The notes beneath the pieces were generated by a model. It did not search any database, had not been told where the DNA came from, and saw only the letters and a program-made list of their open reading frames with translations. From assembly GCA_043554545.1 (NCBI GenBank), contig CP121337.1, forward strand, positions 248,001 through 312,000: a stretch of DNA of 64,000 nt, in the 5' to 3' direction. The position numbers and the translations under genes were made by a program. This DNA comes from UBA7330 sp043554545. Its GTDB lineage: Bacteria; Bacteroidota; Bacteroidia; Cytophagales; Cyclobacteriaceae. This document shows, piece after piece, positions 50,897-60,105 of the stretch; positions within the stretch are counted from its first letter, which is position 1, and each line of letters starts with the position of its first letter.

Positions 50897-51202
50897 TTAA
50901 TAATCCCGTTCCACACGCGTGACTCTGACCTTATATTCCTGATACCATTTTTCTTTTCCCTGCTGTTGTGCAGCCTGATGATCTACGTGGCCTTTCCATT
51001 TCCTGATGGACTCCAGGTCTTTCCAGTAGGAAACGGATAGTCCGATTTTGCTTCGTGCAGATTCAAAACCAAGATAACCGGGTTGTTCTTTCGCGAGGGA
51101 CTCCATAAGGTCAGCCATTTGATCATAACCCTCCTCAATGTCAGTCCTGAGGGAAGTAAAAATTACTGCATAGTAGGGAGGCTCAGGCGTCTTGGCAATC
51201 AT
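50897..51202 (-). CDS. Antibiotic biosynthesis monooxygenase-domain protein
   Basis: 101 residues from the ATG at 51202, which overlaps the sixA stop as ATGA. ABM fold: YYAVIFTSLRTDIEEGYDQM, GYLGFESARSKIGLSVSYWK, IRKWKGHVDHQAAQ. Dimeric alpha-beta barrel family; includes heme-degrading and quinol oxidising members. Coupled translation with sixA is seen; functional link is unknown. Confidence 0.85.
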   Translation of the reverse strand: MIAKTPEPPYYAVIFTSLRTDIEEGYDQMADLMESLAKEQPGYLGFESARSKIGLSVSYWKDLESIRKWKGHVDHQAAQQQGKEKWYQEYKVRVTRVERDY

Positions 51203-51687
51203 GACAGCGCTTTGGGTTGGAGAAACATGAAGTGTTGCCCTTTCTTGTTTGATAGCTCTTCCCAACTATTAATATTAAAATGTATACCCACCACTCCGCA
51301 AGTCGGTATGTTGACAATGGAAGCATCGGAGAGTTCATTAGCAAGGTCAGTCAGGCCCGGGTTGTGCCCAAACAATGCCAATGTATCAGGTGTATGAATC
51401 CTGGATAAAGCATTGATCATACCTGAAATAGATCCATGGTAGATCTCAGGTTCAATTTGTATTTCCTCTTCAGGATACCCCCAGAGGTCGGAAATAAACA
51501 AGGCAGTGTGCAATGCTCTGCTTGCTGGACTTGTAATCATCTGTTGTGGCATTGTGAATTTGGATGCCAGATAATGTCCTACTTTAAAGACATCTTTTCT
51601 ACCTCGCTTTCCCAGGGGTCGATCAATGTCGGGTAGTTCAAATGACCAGGAGGACTTGGCATGTCTAATGATGTAGAGTGTTTTCAT
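51199..51687 (-). CDS. sixA: SixA-type histidine phosphatase
   Basis: 162 residues. Histidine phosphatase signature LYIIRHAKSSW (RHG-like RHA) and the second His in LALFGHNPGLTDLAN. SixA removes phosphate from phosphohistidine, for example on histidine phosphotransfer proteins or the nitrogen PTS. Cytoplasmic. Overlaps the ABM gene and follows the glycosyltransferase gene by 3 bp. Confidence 0.88.
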   Translation of the reverse strand: MKTLYIIRHAKSSWSFELPDIDRPLGKRGRKDVFKVGHYLASKFTMPQQMITSPASRALHTALFISDLWGYPEEEIQIEPEIYHGSISGMINALSRIHTPDTLALFGHNPGLTDLANELSDASIVNIPTCGVVGIHFNINSWEELSNKKGQHFMFLQPKALS

Positions 51688-51690
51688 CTT

Positions 51691-52701
51691 TTAGTCGGGT
51701 AGATAAAAATCAAAAACCAACTCATTCATGCATTTAAAATGACCTTTAGGGCACTTTTTAAAACCGATTTTAGAGCATGGGCGACAATTGATTTTGTTGT
51801 TTTCAAAAATGGTGAATTTCGTGCGATATGGGTACATGCCAAAAGAGGGAATAGTATTTCCCCATATACTGAATACTTGCTTTTTAAAGGCGGCAGCGAC
51901 ATGCATTAAACCGGTATCATGGGTAAAGATCCATCGTGCCTGTCGGATGACAGATGCCGACTGGTTGAGATTGAATTTTCCGCATCCGTTGTAGATCAGC
52001 GCTTTTTTGCCCAAGGCCTCCAGTTTTTCTTCAGTTGATTCGTTACCGTCCACTCGCTGAAAGAAGGACTCGATGGCATTACCATTTTCGATATCTTCTT
52101 TTCCACCAAGGAGGATGATCGGTTTGTTTATCCGGTCACACAACTCAATCATTCTTTTCATTGGAAGCCTTTTGGTTGTAAACTTTCCTCCAATAGCAAA
52201 TACAGCATATCCTTTTTGATGGGTTTCCGGAAGCCATTCCAGGTCAATCTCATCTTTTTCCGGGATGAAATAATCAAGTCCCAGATTGTCCATTTTCACG
52301 CCAAGTTTGGAGGTCGTCTCCATGTAGCGGTCTACGATGTGCTTGTTTGGCAACTTATTCCATTTAAAATTTACCATCAACCACTTGGCGATATTAATTT
52401 TATTGAAACGATAAGTCTTTACGCCTAGAGATAACGAAACACTTTTAGTCCTTAGGTTGTTATGAAGGTCGATAATTAGATCGAAACGTTCCTTTTTTAG
52501 CGATTTTATCAATGTTCCAAGGCTGCCATCAAGCAGATGAATCTTATCGACATAAGGATTAGCTTCAAGGATTGGCAGGTAACTTGATTTAGTTGCGAAG
52601 TGAATTTCGGAATGGTCTACTTGAGTTTTCAGGGTGCGAATAACAGGAGTAGTCAACACGATATCACCAATAGAGGAAAATCGAAGAATCAGTATTTTCA
52701 T
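51691..52701 (-). CDS. Glycosyltransferase family 9 (heptosyltransferase-like)
   Basis: 336 residues from the ATG at 52701 (MKILILRFSSIGDIVLTTPV, the usual GT9 opening). Conserved FDLIIDLHNNLRTK, IILLGGKEDIE, WIFTHDTGLMHVAAAFKKQV and the cysteine cluster near the C-terminus (NCRPCSKIGFKKCPKGHFKC), a Bacteroidota feature. Transfers heptose or related sugars in lipopolysaccharide assembly at the inner membrane. Confidence 0.9.
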   Translation of the reverse strand: MKILILRFSSIGDIVLTTPVIRTLKTQVDHSEIHFATKSSYLPILEANPYVDKIHLLDGSLGTLIKSLKKERFDLIIDLHNNLRTKSVSLSLGVKTYRFNKINIAKWLMVNFKWNKLPNKHIVDRYMETTSKLGVKMDNLGLDYFIPEKDEIDLEWLPETHQKGYAVFAIGGKFTTKRLPMKRMIELCDRINKPIILLGGKEDIENGNAIESFFQRVDGNESTEEKLEALGKKALIYNGCGKFNLNQSASVIRQARWIFTHDTGLMHVAAAFKKQVFSIWGNTIPSFGMYPYRTKFTIFENNKINCRPCSKIGFKKCPKGHFKCMNELVFDFYLPD

Positions 52702-52767
52702 TGAATTTAAAATTAGGCAAACAACTTTAATCATTACCTTTATGTTAGCAGATAAAATAGAATTGAT

Positions 52768-53178
52768 ATGAACTATTGGCTGATTAAATCAGAACCAGGG
52801 ACCTATTCATGGGCAGACCTGGAGGCAGATAAGAAAACTTTGTGGGATGGTGTCAGAAATTATCAGGCCAGAAACAATCTGAGAGCAATGGAAGTAGGTG
52901 ATTATTGCCTGTACTATCATAGTGTAAATGAAAAAAAAGTGATCGGAATAGCGAAGGTTGTTAAAAGTCATTATCCGGATCCTACGGCAAAAGAGGGCGA
53001 TTGGGTGGTTGTAGATGTGGTACCTGAGGAAAAACTTAAAAATCCAGTTACCCTTGCTCAGGTGAAAGCAGATGAAAGACTTTCACAGATGGTGTTGGTG
53101 AAAAACTCGAGACTATCTGTACAGCCGGTTAAAAAAGAAGAGTTTGATATCATATTGGAAATAAGTGATCAATCATAA
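52768..53178 (+). CDS. EVE-domain protein
   Basis: 136 residues. NYWLIKSEPGTYSWADLEAD, LWDGVRNYQARNNLRAMEVG, DYCLYYHSVNEKKVIGIAKV are the hallmark blocks of EVE domains, which belong to the PUA-like fold and bind modified bases in DNA or RNA. Divergent from the glycosyltransferase. Followed by a secreted-protein gene after 6 bp. Confidence 0.93.
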   Translation: MNYWLIKSEPGTYSWADLEADKKTLWDGVRNYQARNNLRAMEVGDYCLYYHSVNEKKVIGIAKVVKSHYPDPTAKEGDWVVVDVVPEEKLKNPVTLAQVKADERLSQMVLVKNSRLSVQPVKKEEFDIILEISDQS

Positions 53179-53184
53179 TTGTTG

Positions 53185-54738
53185 ATGAATTGGAAGTTTA
53201 CCATACTGTTGATTTTCTTACTGCCAACCCTAGGGCTGTCTCAGAAAAAGGGAACGGAGGAGGAGAGTAGTTACATTACTCAACCCAACAGAATCGAATT
53301 TAATATTCAGGATTCGGAACTTGATTTTACTATCATTGGTGGTGAGGAGGATGGACTACTTGTACTGGTAGAGACCTATGAAAGAGTTGGCAATGGTTAC
53401 AAATGGATTATTCATTTGGTAGACACTACCCTTGAAGTTAGATGGACTCGGTTACTTACGGTACCTTTTGAGAGTTCATTTGCAGGCTATGACTATCATA
53501 AAGGTACCTTTTACCTGCTCTTCAATAATTCCAAGTATCAGACTGTGGACCTGACTGCATACTCACTAAATGTCGAAAGTACCTTAGTGGAGAAAATTGA
53601 CATCAGTACTGTTTTTCCAATTCAGCTCACAGAATTTGAAGTGCTAGGTAATAGTATATTATTAGGGGGGTATGTAAATACCAAACCTGTCATGCTCACC
53701 TATGACATGAGCGAAGGTGTTCCCAGAGTATTGCCTGGGTTTTATGGAAACAACATTGACATTCTCAAACTGATTACGGATGACGAGTCGCAAGTATTTA
53801 CCGTCATTACATCGGAAAGAATGCGGAATAAAAAGAATGCCGTCAGGGCCCGTACTTATACTTCCAATGGAATATTGATTCAGGATAACCTTACAAACCC
53901 GGAAGACAAAAACCTCATTGACGGCGCATCCACTAATTTCTTTGGAGGATTTCAATATATGGCAGGGACATATTCTAAAAAATCCTCAACCTACAGTAAA
54001 GGTTTATATTTATCTAAGTTCAGTAATGGCAGACAGCAGTTTATCAAATATTATTCTTATTCTGAGTTAGATAATTTCTTTGGATATATGAGAGAAAAAA
54101 GGGAATTGCGGATCAAAGAACGAATAAAGAGAAAGGCTGAAAAAGGCAAAAAACCTAATTTTAGTTATCAGTTGGTTATCCATGACATGATTCAAAGAGA
54201 AGACGCTTACATTCTTATTGCAGAAGCTTACTATACCAGATATTCAAGTTATTCCTCAACTTCACCCTACTTTGGTGGGTATGGCAGTTTTGGTGGATAC
54301 AATTCCGGGTTTTTAGGTTATAAATACACACATGCCATTGTGGTGGCTTTTGATCGAGCCGGTAACATCATTTGGGACAATAGTTTTGAGATAGATGATG
54401 TGAGCACCTATACGCTCAGTGAATTCGTAACTGTAGATACTTATAAAGATCAGGTAGTCCTAATGTACCTGGACGAAAATGAAATAAGATCTAAAGTAAT
54501 AAAGGGCAATGAGATTGTGGAAGGCAAGACAATCAACCCGGTTAGACTTTCCTATGCAAATGACGAGCTGAAATCCAAAGATCCTGATGTGGAAGGTCTG
54601 GTTGAATGGTATGGAAATACCCTTTTTGCCTATGGGGAACAAAGAATTTATAACGGAATAAAAGCTTCTGGGGAGACCAATAGGCGCATTTTCTACATTA
54701 ATAAGATAGAATATAACCTTGATGTAAAACCAAATTAA
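53185..54738 (+). CDS. Hypothetical secreted protein
   Basis: 517 residues from the ATG at 53185 (MNWKFTILLIFLLPTLGLSQ). A predominantly beta, propeller-like protein (LVLVETYERVGNGYKWIIHL, HAIVVAFDRAGNIIWDNSFE) with a short low-complexity Tyr/Ser/Gly stretch (YSSYSSTSPYFGGYGSFGGY). Common in Bacteroidota but not assigned a function. Located between the EVE gene and pyrR without a terminator. Confidence 0.8.
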   Translation: MNWKFTILLIFLLPTLGLSQKKGTEEESSYITQPNRIEFNIQDSELDFTIIGGEEDGLLVLVETYERVGNGYKWIIHLVDTTLEVRWTRLLTVPFESSFAGYDYHKGTFYLLFNNSKYQTVDLTAYSLNVESTLVEKIDISTVFPIQLTEFEVLGNSILLGGYVNTKPVMLTYDMSEGVPRVLPGFYGNNIDILKLITDDESQVFTVITSERMRNKKNAVRARTYTSNGILIQDNLTNPEDKNLIDGASTNFFGGFQYMAGTYSKKSSTYSKGLYLSKFSNGRQQFIKYYSYSELDNFFGYMREKRELRIKERIKRKAEKGKKPNFSYQLVIHDMIQREDAYILIAEAYYTRYSSYSSTSPYFGGYGSFGGYNSGFLGYKYTHAIVVAFDRAGNIIWDNSFEIDDVSTYTLSEFVTVDTYKDQVVLMYLDENEIRSKVIKGNEIVEGKTINPVRLSYANDELKSKDPDVEGLVEWYGNTLFAYGEQRIYNGIKASGETNRRIFYINKIEYNLDVKPN

Positions 54739-54770
54739 ACAGATGGGGCTATATTTGGGGAAGTTTTGTC

Positions 54771-55316
54771 ATGCAAAAGCGACTCCTGTTAGACAAGCAT
54801 CTATTAAAAATCACAATCAGCCGATTGTGTCAACACCTAATTGAAAATCATGATTCTTTTCGAGACTCTGTTATTTTGGGCATGCAGCCCCGGGGTATCT
54901 ATCTCGCAGAGCGAATCAGAAATGAGTTAGAGCGGTTACTAAATGAGGACATTCCGTTAGGTTATTTAGATACCACTTTTCATCGTGATGACTTTCGTCG
55001 CAGAGATCATCAGCTCACACCAAACAAGACAAAGGTTCCATTCGTCATAGAAGATAAAAAGGTTGTTTTAATTGACGACGTACTTTTTACCGGGAGATCG
55101 GTAAGGGCTGCGTTGGATGCGATGACCATGTTTGGCAGACCAAGCAAGGTTGAGCTGTTGGTGCTGATAGACAGGATGTACAGCAGACATATCCCTGTTG
55201 AAGCCAATTATGTCGGTAGGAAAGTGAATACCCTGCCATCACAACGTGTTTTAGTCGAATTGAAAGAGCAGGGCAAAAAAGATAATATCTGGCTAATGGA
55301 TGAAACGGATGAGTGA
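54771..55316 (+). CDS. pyrR: PyrR, bifunctional pyr operon regulator/uracil phosphoribosyltransferase
   Basis: 181 residues. PRPP-binding loop VVLIDDVLFTGRSVRAALDA, LGMQPRGIYLAERI and YLDTTFHRDDFRRRD identify PyrR. In Firmicutes it binds attenuator RNA; in Bacteroidota only the enzyme activity can be assumed. Overlaps the pyrB start by 8 bp, consistent with a pyrimidine operon. Confidence 0.93.
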   Translation: MQKRLLLDKHLLKITISRLCQHLIENHDSFRDSVILGMQPRGIYLAERIRNELERLLNEDIPLGYLDTTFHRDDFRRRDHQLTPNKTKVPFVIEDKKVVLIDDVLFTGRSVRAALDAMTMFGRPSKVELLVLIDRMYSRHIPVEANYVGRKVNTLPSQRVLVELKEQGKKDNIWLMDETDE

Positions 55317-56235
55317 GTTAAAAACAAAACATCTGCTTGGTATCAAAGACCTGTCTGAAGAGGAGATCAATCTTATTTTTGAGACTGCAGACGATTTCAA
55401 AGATGTTCTGAACCGACCGATAAAAAAGGTTCCTTCTTTACGGGACGTGACCGTAGCCAATGTGTTTTTTGAGAACTCTACCAGGACCAGGCTTTCCTTT
55501 GAACTCGCGGAGAAAAGACTTTCCGCAGATGTAATCAACTTTTCGTCATCATCGAGTTCAGTGAAAAAGGGCGAAACACTTTTGGATACTGTCAATAACA
55601 TTCTGGCCATGAAGGTGGATATGGTGGTGATGAGACATTCAAGCCCCGGGGCACCTCATTTTCTGGCCAGACACATCAATGCCAATATTATAAACGCTGG
55701 TGATGGTACACACGAGCACCCTACACAGGCATTGTTAGACACCTTTTCAATAAGAGAAAAATTTGGTGAAGTTGGAGGTAAAAAGGTTGTAATAGTAGGA
55801 GATATTCTACATTCCAGGGTAGCCCTATCGAATATTTTCGCCTTACAAAAGTTAGGTGCGGAAGTCATGGTATGTGGACCTGCTACTTTATTACCCAGGC
55901 ATATCAGGGATATTGGGGTAAAAGTAGAGCTGGATATTAAAAAAGCATTGGAATGGTGCGATATCGCGAATGTGCTAAGGATTCAGCTGGAAAGACAGCG
56001 GATGAGTTACTTTCCTTCCTTGCGGGAGTATTCGCAATACTATGGAATTAACAAAAAGTTGTTGGATTCCTTAGATAAAGAAATTACCATTATGCATCCA
56101 GGGCCTATCAACAGGGGAGTGGAATTGACATCTGATGTGGCCGACTCGGACCATTCAATTATTCTACAACAAGTTGAAAATGGTGTGGCCATTCGGATGG
56201 CCATCTTGTTTTTATTGGCTGGTGGCGGAAATTGA
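55309..56235 (+). CDS. pyrB: Aspartate carbamoyltransferase catalytic chain
   Basis: 308 residues from the ATG at 55309 (MSELKTKHLLGIKDL; 55300 is an alternative). Carbamoyl-phosphate loop FFENSTRTRLSFELAEKRLS, catalytic region MRHSSPGAPHFLAR, HEHPTQALLDTFSIREKFG, and the C-terminal MHPGPINRGVELTSDVADS. Makes carbamoyl-aspartate in pyrimidine synthesis. No PyrI is adjacent; the enzyme is likely a trimer as in other Bacteroidota. Confidence 0.96.
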   Translation: MSELKTKHLLGIKDLSEEEINLIFETADDFKDVLNRPIKKVPSLRDVTVANVFFENSTRTRLSFELAEKRLSADVINFSSSSSSVKKGETLLDTVNNILAMKVDMVVMRHSSPGAPHFLARHINANIINAGDGTHEHPTQALLDTFSIREKFGEVGGKKVVIVGDILHSRVALSNIFALQKLGAEVMVCGPATLLPRHIRDIGVKVELDIKKALEWCDIANVLRIQLERQRMSYFPSLREYSQYYGINKKLLDSLDKEITIMHPGPINRGVELTSDVADSDHSIILQQVENGVAIRMAILFLLAGGGN

Positions 56236-56237
56236 AT

Positions 56238-56267
56238 ACAAAAAAAAGCCTGACATCTCTGTCAGGC
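56238..56267 (-). terminator. Terminator downstream of ssb
   Basis: GCCTGAC/GTCAGGC stem with a 6-nt loop; on the minus strand it is followed by eight T. It lies 26 bp after the ssb stop codon and within a few bases of the convergent pyrB stop. Confidence 0.88.
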
Positions 56268-56292
56268 ATTCACTGTATTATGGCATATTACT

Positions 56293-56637
56293 TTATGCTT
56301 CTGCTGATTTTTTATCAATCATAAGCAACTCATTTAAGGAGATCTCGGTCACATACTTTTTTGTGCCATTGGCTTCATAACTTCGGTTGATAAGTTTGCC
56401 TTCAAGTGCGATCTCGCTGCCTTTCTTTAAATACTTCTCTACAACATCGGATTTCTTTCCCCACACCACAATGTTGTGCCATTGTGTGTCTTCTACTTTT
56501 TCTCCTTTGTTATTGTAGTAGATTTCATTCGTAGCTAATGAGAATGTTGCCATTTTCTTCCCGCTGTCAAAAGATCTTACTTCGGGTTCGTTACCTAATC
56601 TGCCGATTAAATGCACGCTGTTTTTTAGTGATGTCAT
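56293..56637 (-). CDS. ssb: Single-stranded DNA-binding protein
   Basis: 114 residues from the ATG at 56637 (MTSLKNSVHLIGRLGNEPEV). OB fold with SSB hallmarks: SVHLIGRLGNEPEVR, DTQWHNIVVWGKKSDVVEKY, LKKGSEIALEGKLINRSYEA. The C-terminus ends IDKKSAEA without the acidic Asp-Asp-x-Pro-Phe tail through which SSB recruits partners. Possibly a secondary SSB for recombination. The upstream frame extension is ignored. Confidence 0.92.
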   Translation of the reverse strand: MTSLKNSVHLIGRLGNEPEVRSFDSGKKMATFSLATNEIYYNNKGEKVEDTQWHNIVVWGKKSDVVEKYLKKGSEIALEGKLINRSYEANGTKKYVTEISLNELLMIDKKSAEA

Positions 56638-57027
56638 GATATTAAAATTAAAGTTTAACAATAAGTCTCTGATTGGCAGATGACTTGGTGTGAAATAAAC
56701 ACCGAGACAAAAGTGGGGAACCAACATACAGTTAACCGGTAAGTAAGCATTTATAAACGATTATAGTCGTTTAAAATTGGGTAAATAATTGATTATCAGA
56801 TTTTTAAATATTTATAGAAATCTTATAAAAACCAGAGAAATCACTTGGGGAGAAGTTTATAATAGCAGTTATTAGCTAAACATTTCTAATAGACTGGTTG
56901 AATGAGTATATGATAAATAGCAAAATTCTTTGCTACTGGATAGTCACATATTTTGAGAGAATAACCGTATTGTGAGTAAGAAAAATCTTCTAACTAATAA
57001 TAATCGACTGTTCACCTTATAAAAGAA

Positions 57028-57054
57028 AAGGCTTACCAAATTTTGGTAAGCCTT
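57028..57054. terminator. Perfect 13-bp-arm hairpin
   Basis: AAGGCTTACCAAA and TTTGGTAAGCCTT pair around a single T. No coding gene ends nearby on either strand within 100 bp except possibly the small frame at 57161 on the minus strand, for which it would be a terminator. Confidence 0.55.
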
Positions 57055-57160
57055 AGGTTGGTTATCTACTACTAGTTTTGTGGTTAGAGATTTTCAAAGA
57101 GACAGATTTAGCAATTGACGAATCTGTTAATATACGTGTAAGTACTTGTTTATCAATATA

Positions 57161-57289
57161 TTAAGAGTTGTAAAAAGGTTCAAATCTATTCTTTCTTCTT
57201 TCGGAATGGTTCATAAAGTCATTGACTAGTTGGTTGAGTAGTGAGCGAACTCGCTTATCCGCGGTACTCCTTTTTGTATAGATTTTCAT
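57161..57289 (-). CDS. Putative 42-residue protein
   Basis: Reads MKIYTKRSTADKRVRSLLNQ, continues LVNDFMNHSERRKNRF and ends EPFYNS. Basic, helical composition and a hairpin 107 bp downstream make it plausible, but no ribosome site or homologue is recognised. Could equally be chance. Confidence 0.3.
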   Translation of the reverse strand: MKIYTKRSTADKRVRSLLNQLVNDFMNHSERRKNRFEPFYNS

Positions 57290-57459
57290 AGCTGATTGTG
57301 TTTTGGTTTTTTTAAATATAGTAATATTTATTATTTCAGCAACAGCAGTGTTTTTTACTCGTCTTTGGCTCGATATTTTATTGATTTATTAAGATTTTAA
57401 TAAAACGTTATGTAATATTGATAACATACCATTATAAATAATATATACCAGCTATTGTC

Positions 57460-57849
57460 ATGAAAGATAAACACTGCCTTGAATGTGGATTGGAGTTTTT
57501 TGGACGCGCTGATAAGAAATTTTGTACTGACTCCTGCAGAAACAGCTACAATAATCGACTTAATGCGAAGTCCTCAGGTTATGTTAAAGAGATTAACCGG
57601 ACATTAAAACAGAATTACGCTGTATTGAAAAGACTTAATATTCGGGGTAAGACCAAACTACACCGTGATAGACTATTGAAAGAGGGTTTCGATTTTGATT
57701 TTTATACAAACATATATACGACTCGTGATCAGAGACAATATCATTTTTGTTATGATCAGGGTTATCTCATATTGGAGGATGGAAACGTATTACTAGTTAA
57801 AAAGGAAAGAGACGAACCTAGCCAAGGTATTGGGGTAAACACCGGGTGA
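57460..57849 (+). CDS. Zinc-ribbon Bacteroidota protein, intact homologue of 43236
   Basis: 129 residues. N-terminal zinc ribbon with Cys in KHCLECGLEFF and KKFCTDSCRNSYNNRLN, then a basic helix (YVKEINRTLKQNYAVLKRLN) and an aromatic C-terminal domain (EGFDFDFYTNIYTTRDQRQY). Similar order in the broken gene at 43236. Function unknown; nucleic-acid binding is a guess from the ribbon and charge. Confidence 0.82.
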   Translation: MKDKHCLECGLEFFGRADKKFCTDSCRNSYNNRLNAKSSGYVKEINRTLKQNYAVLKRLNIRGKTKLHRDRLLKEGFDFDFYTNIYTTRDQRQYHFCYDQGYLILEDGNVLLVKKERDEPSQGIGVNTG

Positions 57850-57853
57850 ACTA

Positions 57854-58954
57854 TTACTTTGAAGAAACATCAACTTCTTCTTCATCTCCTAATGGCCGAT
57901 CTCTCCACCAACTTGCTAATGTAGATCCCGTAATATTCATCATAGGTCCAAAAACTGCCGGAGCAAGTCCAACCGTTGCAACTTTACCCATTTGTAAGGC
58001 AATCCCTGAAGCAAGACCGCCATTCTGCAGACCCACTTCCAGTGCTATGGTTCTACAGGTTCTTTCATCCATTTTAAACAACCTACATCCCCAATAGCCT
58101 AATAAGTATCCGGTTGAATTATGTAAGATACTTGCGATGACCAGGGCAATACCAATTTCCAATAGGCTATCACGGCCAGAGGCAGTAATTATTGAGATGA
58201 CTGCAGCTATTCCAATCATGGATAGTTTTGGCATAGCAGCATCGAGCCATTTTGTTCTGCCGTGAAGTACTTTGTTGAATATTAGTCCTGCGACAATAGG
58301 AATAATCACAATTTTTGTAATTCCCCACATCATAGACCCAACGTCAATGGGTATAAGTTGCCCGGCAAGAAGCTTCATTAGTAGTGGAGTCATAAGTGGT
58401 GCGAGCAAGGTTGCAACAGTGGTCAGTGTTACAGATAAGGCCAGATTAGCCTTCGAGATATATGTCATTACATTAGAGGCTAGCCCACTTGGAGATGACC
58501 CAATCAACACGACCCCGGCTGCAATCTCTGGAGGGAAACCAAAAACAGTAGCCAAACTAATTCCGACTAAAGGCATGATTGTAAATTGGCATACCAGCCC
58601 GACGAATACACCCTTCGGGTGTTTAATGACGGCCCCAAAATCCTTTATGCTCATAGCAGTCCCCATTCCAAACATGATAATTTGTAACAAAGGGACGATG
58701 AGGACTTTCAATTCAAAAGCGCCCCACGACTGGAAAAGTGAAGGATAAAACATGGCTGCTGAGACAGAGGAAAAAATCCACAAAGCAAAAGCGAATCCTC
58801 TGATGGGCTTGATTCCAGGCGCACTCAAAGCCAATAAGACAAAAAAGCCAATCACGAATGGTCCGATGAAAGAAGAAGAGAGCAGGTAAAGTATCAGAGC
58901 TGTTAAAAGACTCCCAAGGCTAAGCCATAAAAACAACTTGTAATTTATCTGCAT
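57854..58954 (-). CDS. Bile acid:sodium symporter-family transporter
   Basis: 366 residues with about ten membrane segments. BASS family signs: GFPPEIAAGVVLIGSSPSGL, NVMTYISKANLALSVTLTTV, and RTIALEVGLQNGGLASGIAL. Imports organic anions such as pyruvate, pantoate or sulfonates with sodium in other bacteria; substrate here unknown. Convergent with the zinc-ribbon gene with only 4 bp between the stops; no terminator is obvious. Confidence 0.9.
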   Translation of the reverse strand: MQINYKLFLWLSLGSLLTALILYLLSSSFIGPFVIGFFVLLALSAPGIKPIRGFAFALWIFSSVSAAMFYPSLFQSWGAFELKVLIVPLLQIIMFGMGTAMSIKDFGAVIKHPKGVFVGLVCQFTIMPLVGISLATVFGFPPEIAAGVVLIGSSPSGLASNVMTYISKANLALSVTLTTVATLLAPLMTPLLMKLLAGQLIPIDVGSMMWGITKIVIIPIVAGLIFNKVLHGRTKWLDAAMPKLSMIGIAAVISIITASGRDSLLEIGIALVIASILHNSTGYLLGYWGCRLFKMDERTCRTIALEVGLQNGGLASGIALQMGKVATVGLAPAVFGPMMNITGSTLASWWRDRPLGDEEEVDVSSK

Positions 58955-59039
58955 GGGGTTGAATTATCCGGTGTGTTCATATATAGTTCTGCTATTAAGA
59001 CATAAGCTACATGTAATCGGGTGCTCAATAAAATGGAAC

Positions 59040-60080
59040 TTATTCAAAATTTATTATAGCCTGTTTTTCTTGTGATTCATAAATGGCGCAGACAATTTCT
59101 ACTGCTTTTCGAGCTTCAAACCCATCGATATCGAATGGTTTATTCTTATCAATGGCAGCTAGAAAGGAGGCGATGTTTTTGGTGTGATTATGATGCGTCA
59201 TAGCTGCAGGATCTGCTACTCCACCCCCTTCTGTCGTTTCCCCATATTTTTTTAGTAATTCCTTATCTCCAGCTTTTTCTTCCCTGAAGTCCCATACCGT
59301 GATACTGTCTTCAATCATTTCTATGGTTCCTGAGCTTCCCATAATTTGCATTTTCCTAAACTGGCCTGGATAAGAGGCGGTAGTTCCATAGATCTGACCA
59401 AGAGCTCCATTCTTAAACCTTACGATAGCAACGCCGGTGTCTTCCGCTTCTATCTTATGATAAAGATGATCGGTAAAAGCGCACAGAGAAGTAATTGGGC
59501 CCATGACATGCTGAAGTAGATCTATCATGTGGATCGATTGGTTCATTAAGGCTCCGCCACCATCAAGCTTTTTAGTTCCTTTCCAGCTGCCCTCGTAGTA
59601 TTTCTCATCCCTCCACCAGGGCACGTAAATTCCAGCAAAGGAGATTTTGCCAAGTCTTTCTTGTTGTATGGCTTTCTTCACTTCTTCGATTACAGGCGTA
59701 AACCGATAGTTGAAAATACCACCCAGAAATGTTTGATGCTCTTTATGTGCTTTGATCATCTCATCCACGCGAGCAGTAGTAATCTCCAGGGGTTTTTCGC
59801 AAATCACGTGGATACCTTTTTTAGCCGCAATTACTGCAGGTTCCATATGCAATCCGCTGGGTGTAGCGATAGCAATCACATTTATTTCCGGATCGTCCAG
59901 TAGGTTTTCATATCCGGTAAAAGATTTTGCACCATATTTTTCTCCCAGGGCTTTTGCTTTTCCAGATCCACTGTCACAAAATCCAATGATCTTCGTGTCC
60001 GGAATATCGTTGATTGCTTTTGCATGAAAATCAGCGATCATTCCTGAACCTACAATTCCAAATTTCCATTTAGCTGCCAT
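59040..60080 (-). CDS. Gfo/Idh/MocA-family oxidoreductase
   Basis: 346 residues. N-terminal Rossmann (KFGIVGSGMIADFHAKAIND), catalytic Lys in VICEKPLEITTARVDE, C-terminal domain with GGALMNQSIHMIDLLQHVMG containing the conserved Asp/His pair. NAD(P)-dependent sugar or polyol dehydrogenase of unknown substrate. Upstream gene codes a DUF1684 protein 25 bp downstream in the map, i.e. read before it. Confidence 0.92.
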   Translation of the reverse strand: MAAKWKFGIVGSGMIADFHAKAINDIPDTKIIGFCDSGSGKAKALGEKYGAKSFTGYENLLDDPEINVIAIATPSGLHMEPAVIAAKKGIHVICEKPLEITTARVDEMIKAHKEHQTFLGGIFNYRFTPVIEEVKKAIQQERLGKISFAGIYVPWWRDEKYYEGSWKGTKKLDGGGALMNQSIHMIDLLQHVMGPITSLCAFTDHLYHKIEAEDTGVAIVRFKNGALGQIYGTTASYPGQFRKMQIMGSSGTIEMIEDSITVWDFREEKAGDKELLKKYGETTEGGGVADPAAMTHHNHTKNIASFLAAIDKNKPFDIDGFEARKAVEIVCAIYESQEKQAIINFE

Positions 60081-60105
60081 ATTTTATCTGTTTCATTTAG
60101 TGTTT

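Larger units (their letters stand above)
56638..57459. other. AT-rich intergenic region
   Basis: About 820 bp upstream of ssb. Contents seen: a strong hairpin at 57028-57054 and a 42-codon minus-strand frame at 57161-57289. The rest is AT-rich with no other feature recognised. Confidence 0.5.

Noticed and set aside
50897..51265. Longer start for the ABM-domain protein
   Set aside because: The extra N-terminal residues overlap sixA by 67 bp and are not part of the fold; the ATGA-overlap start at 51202 is far more natural.
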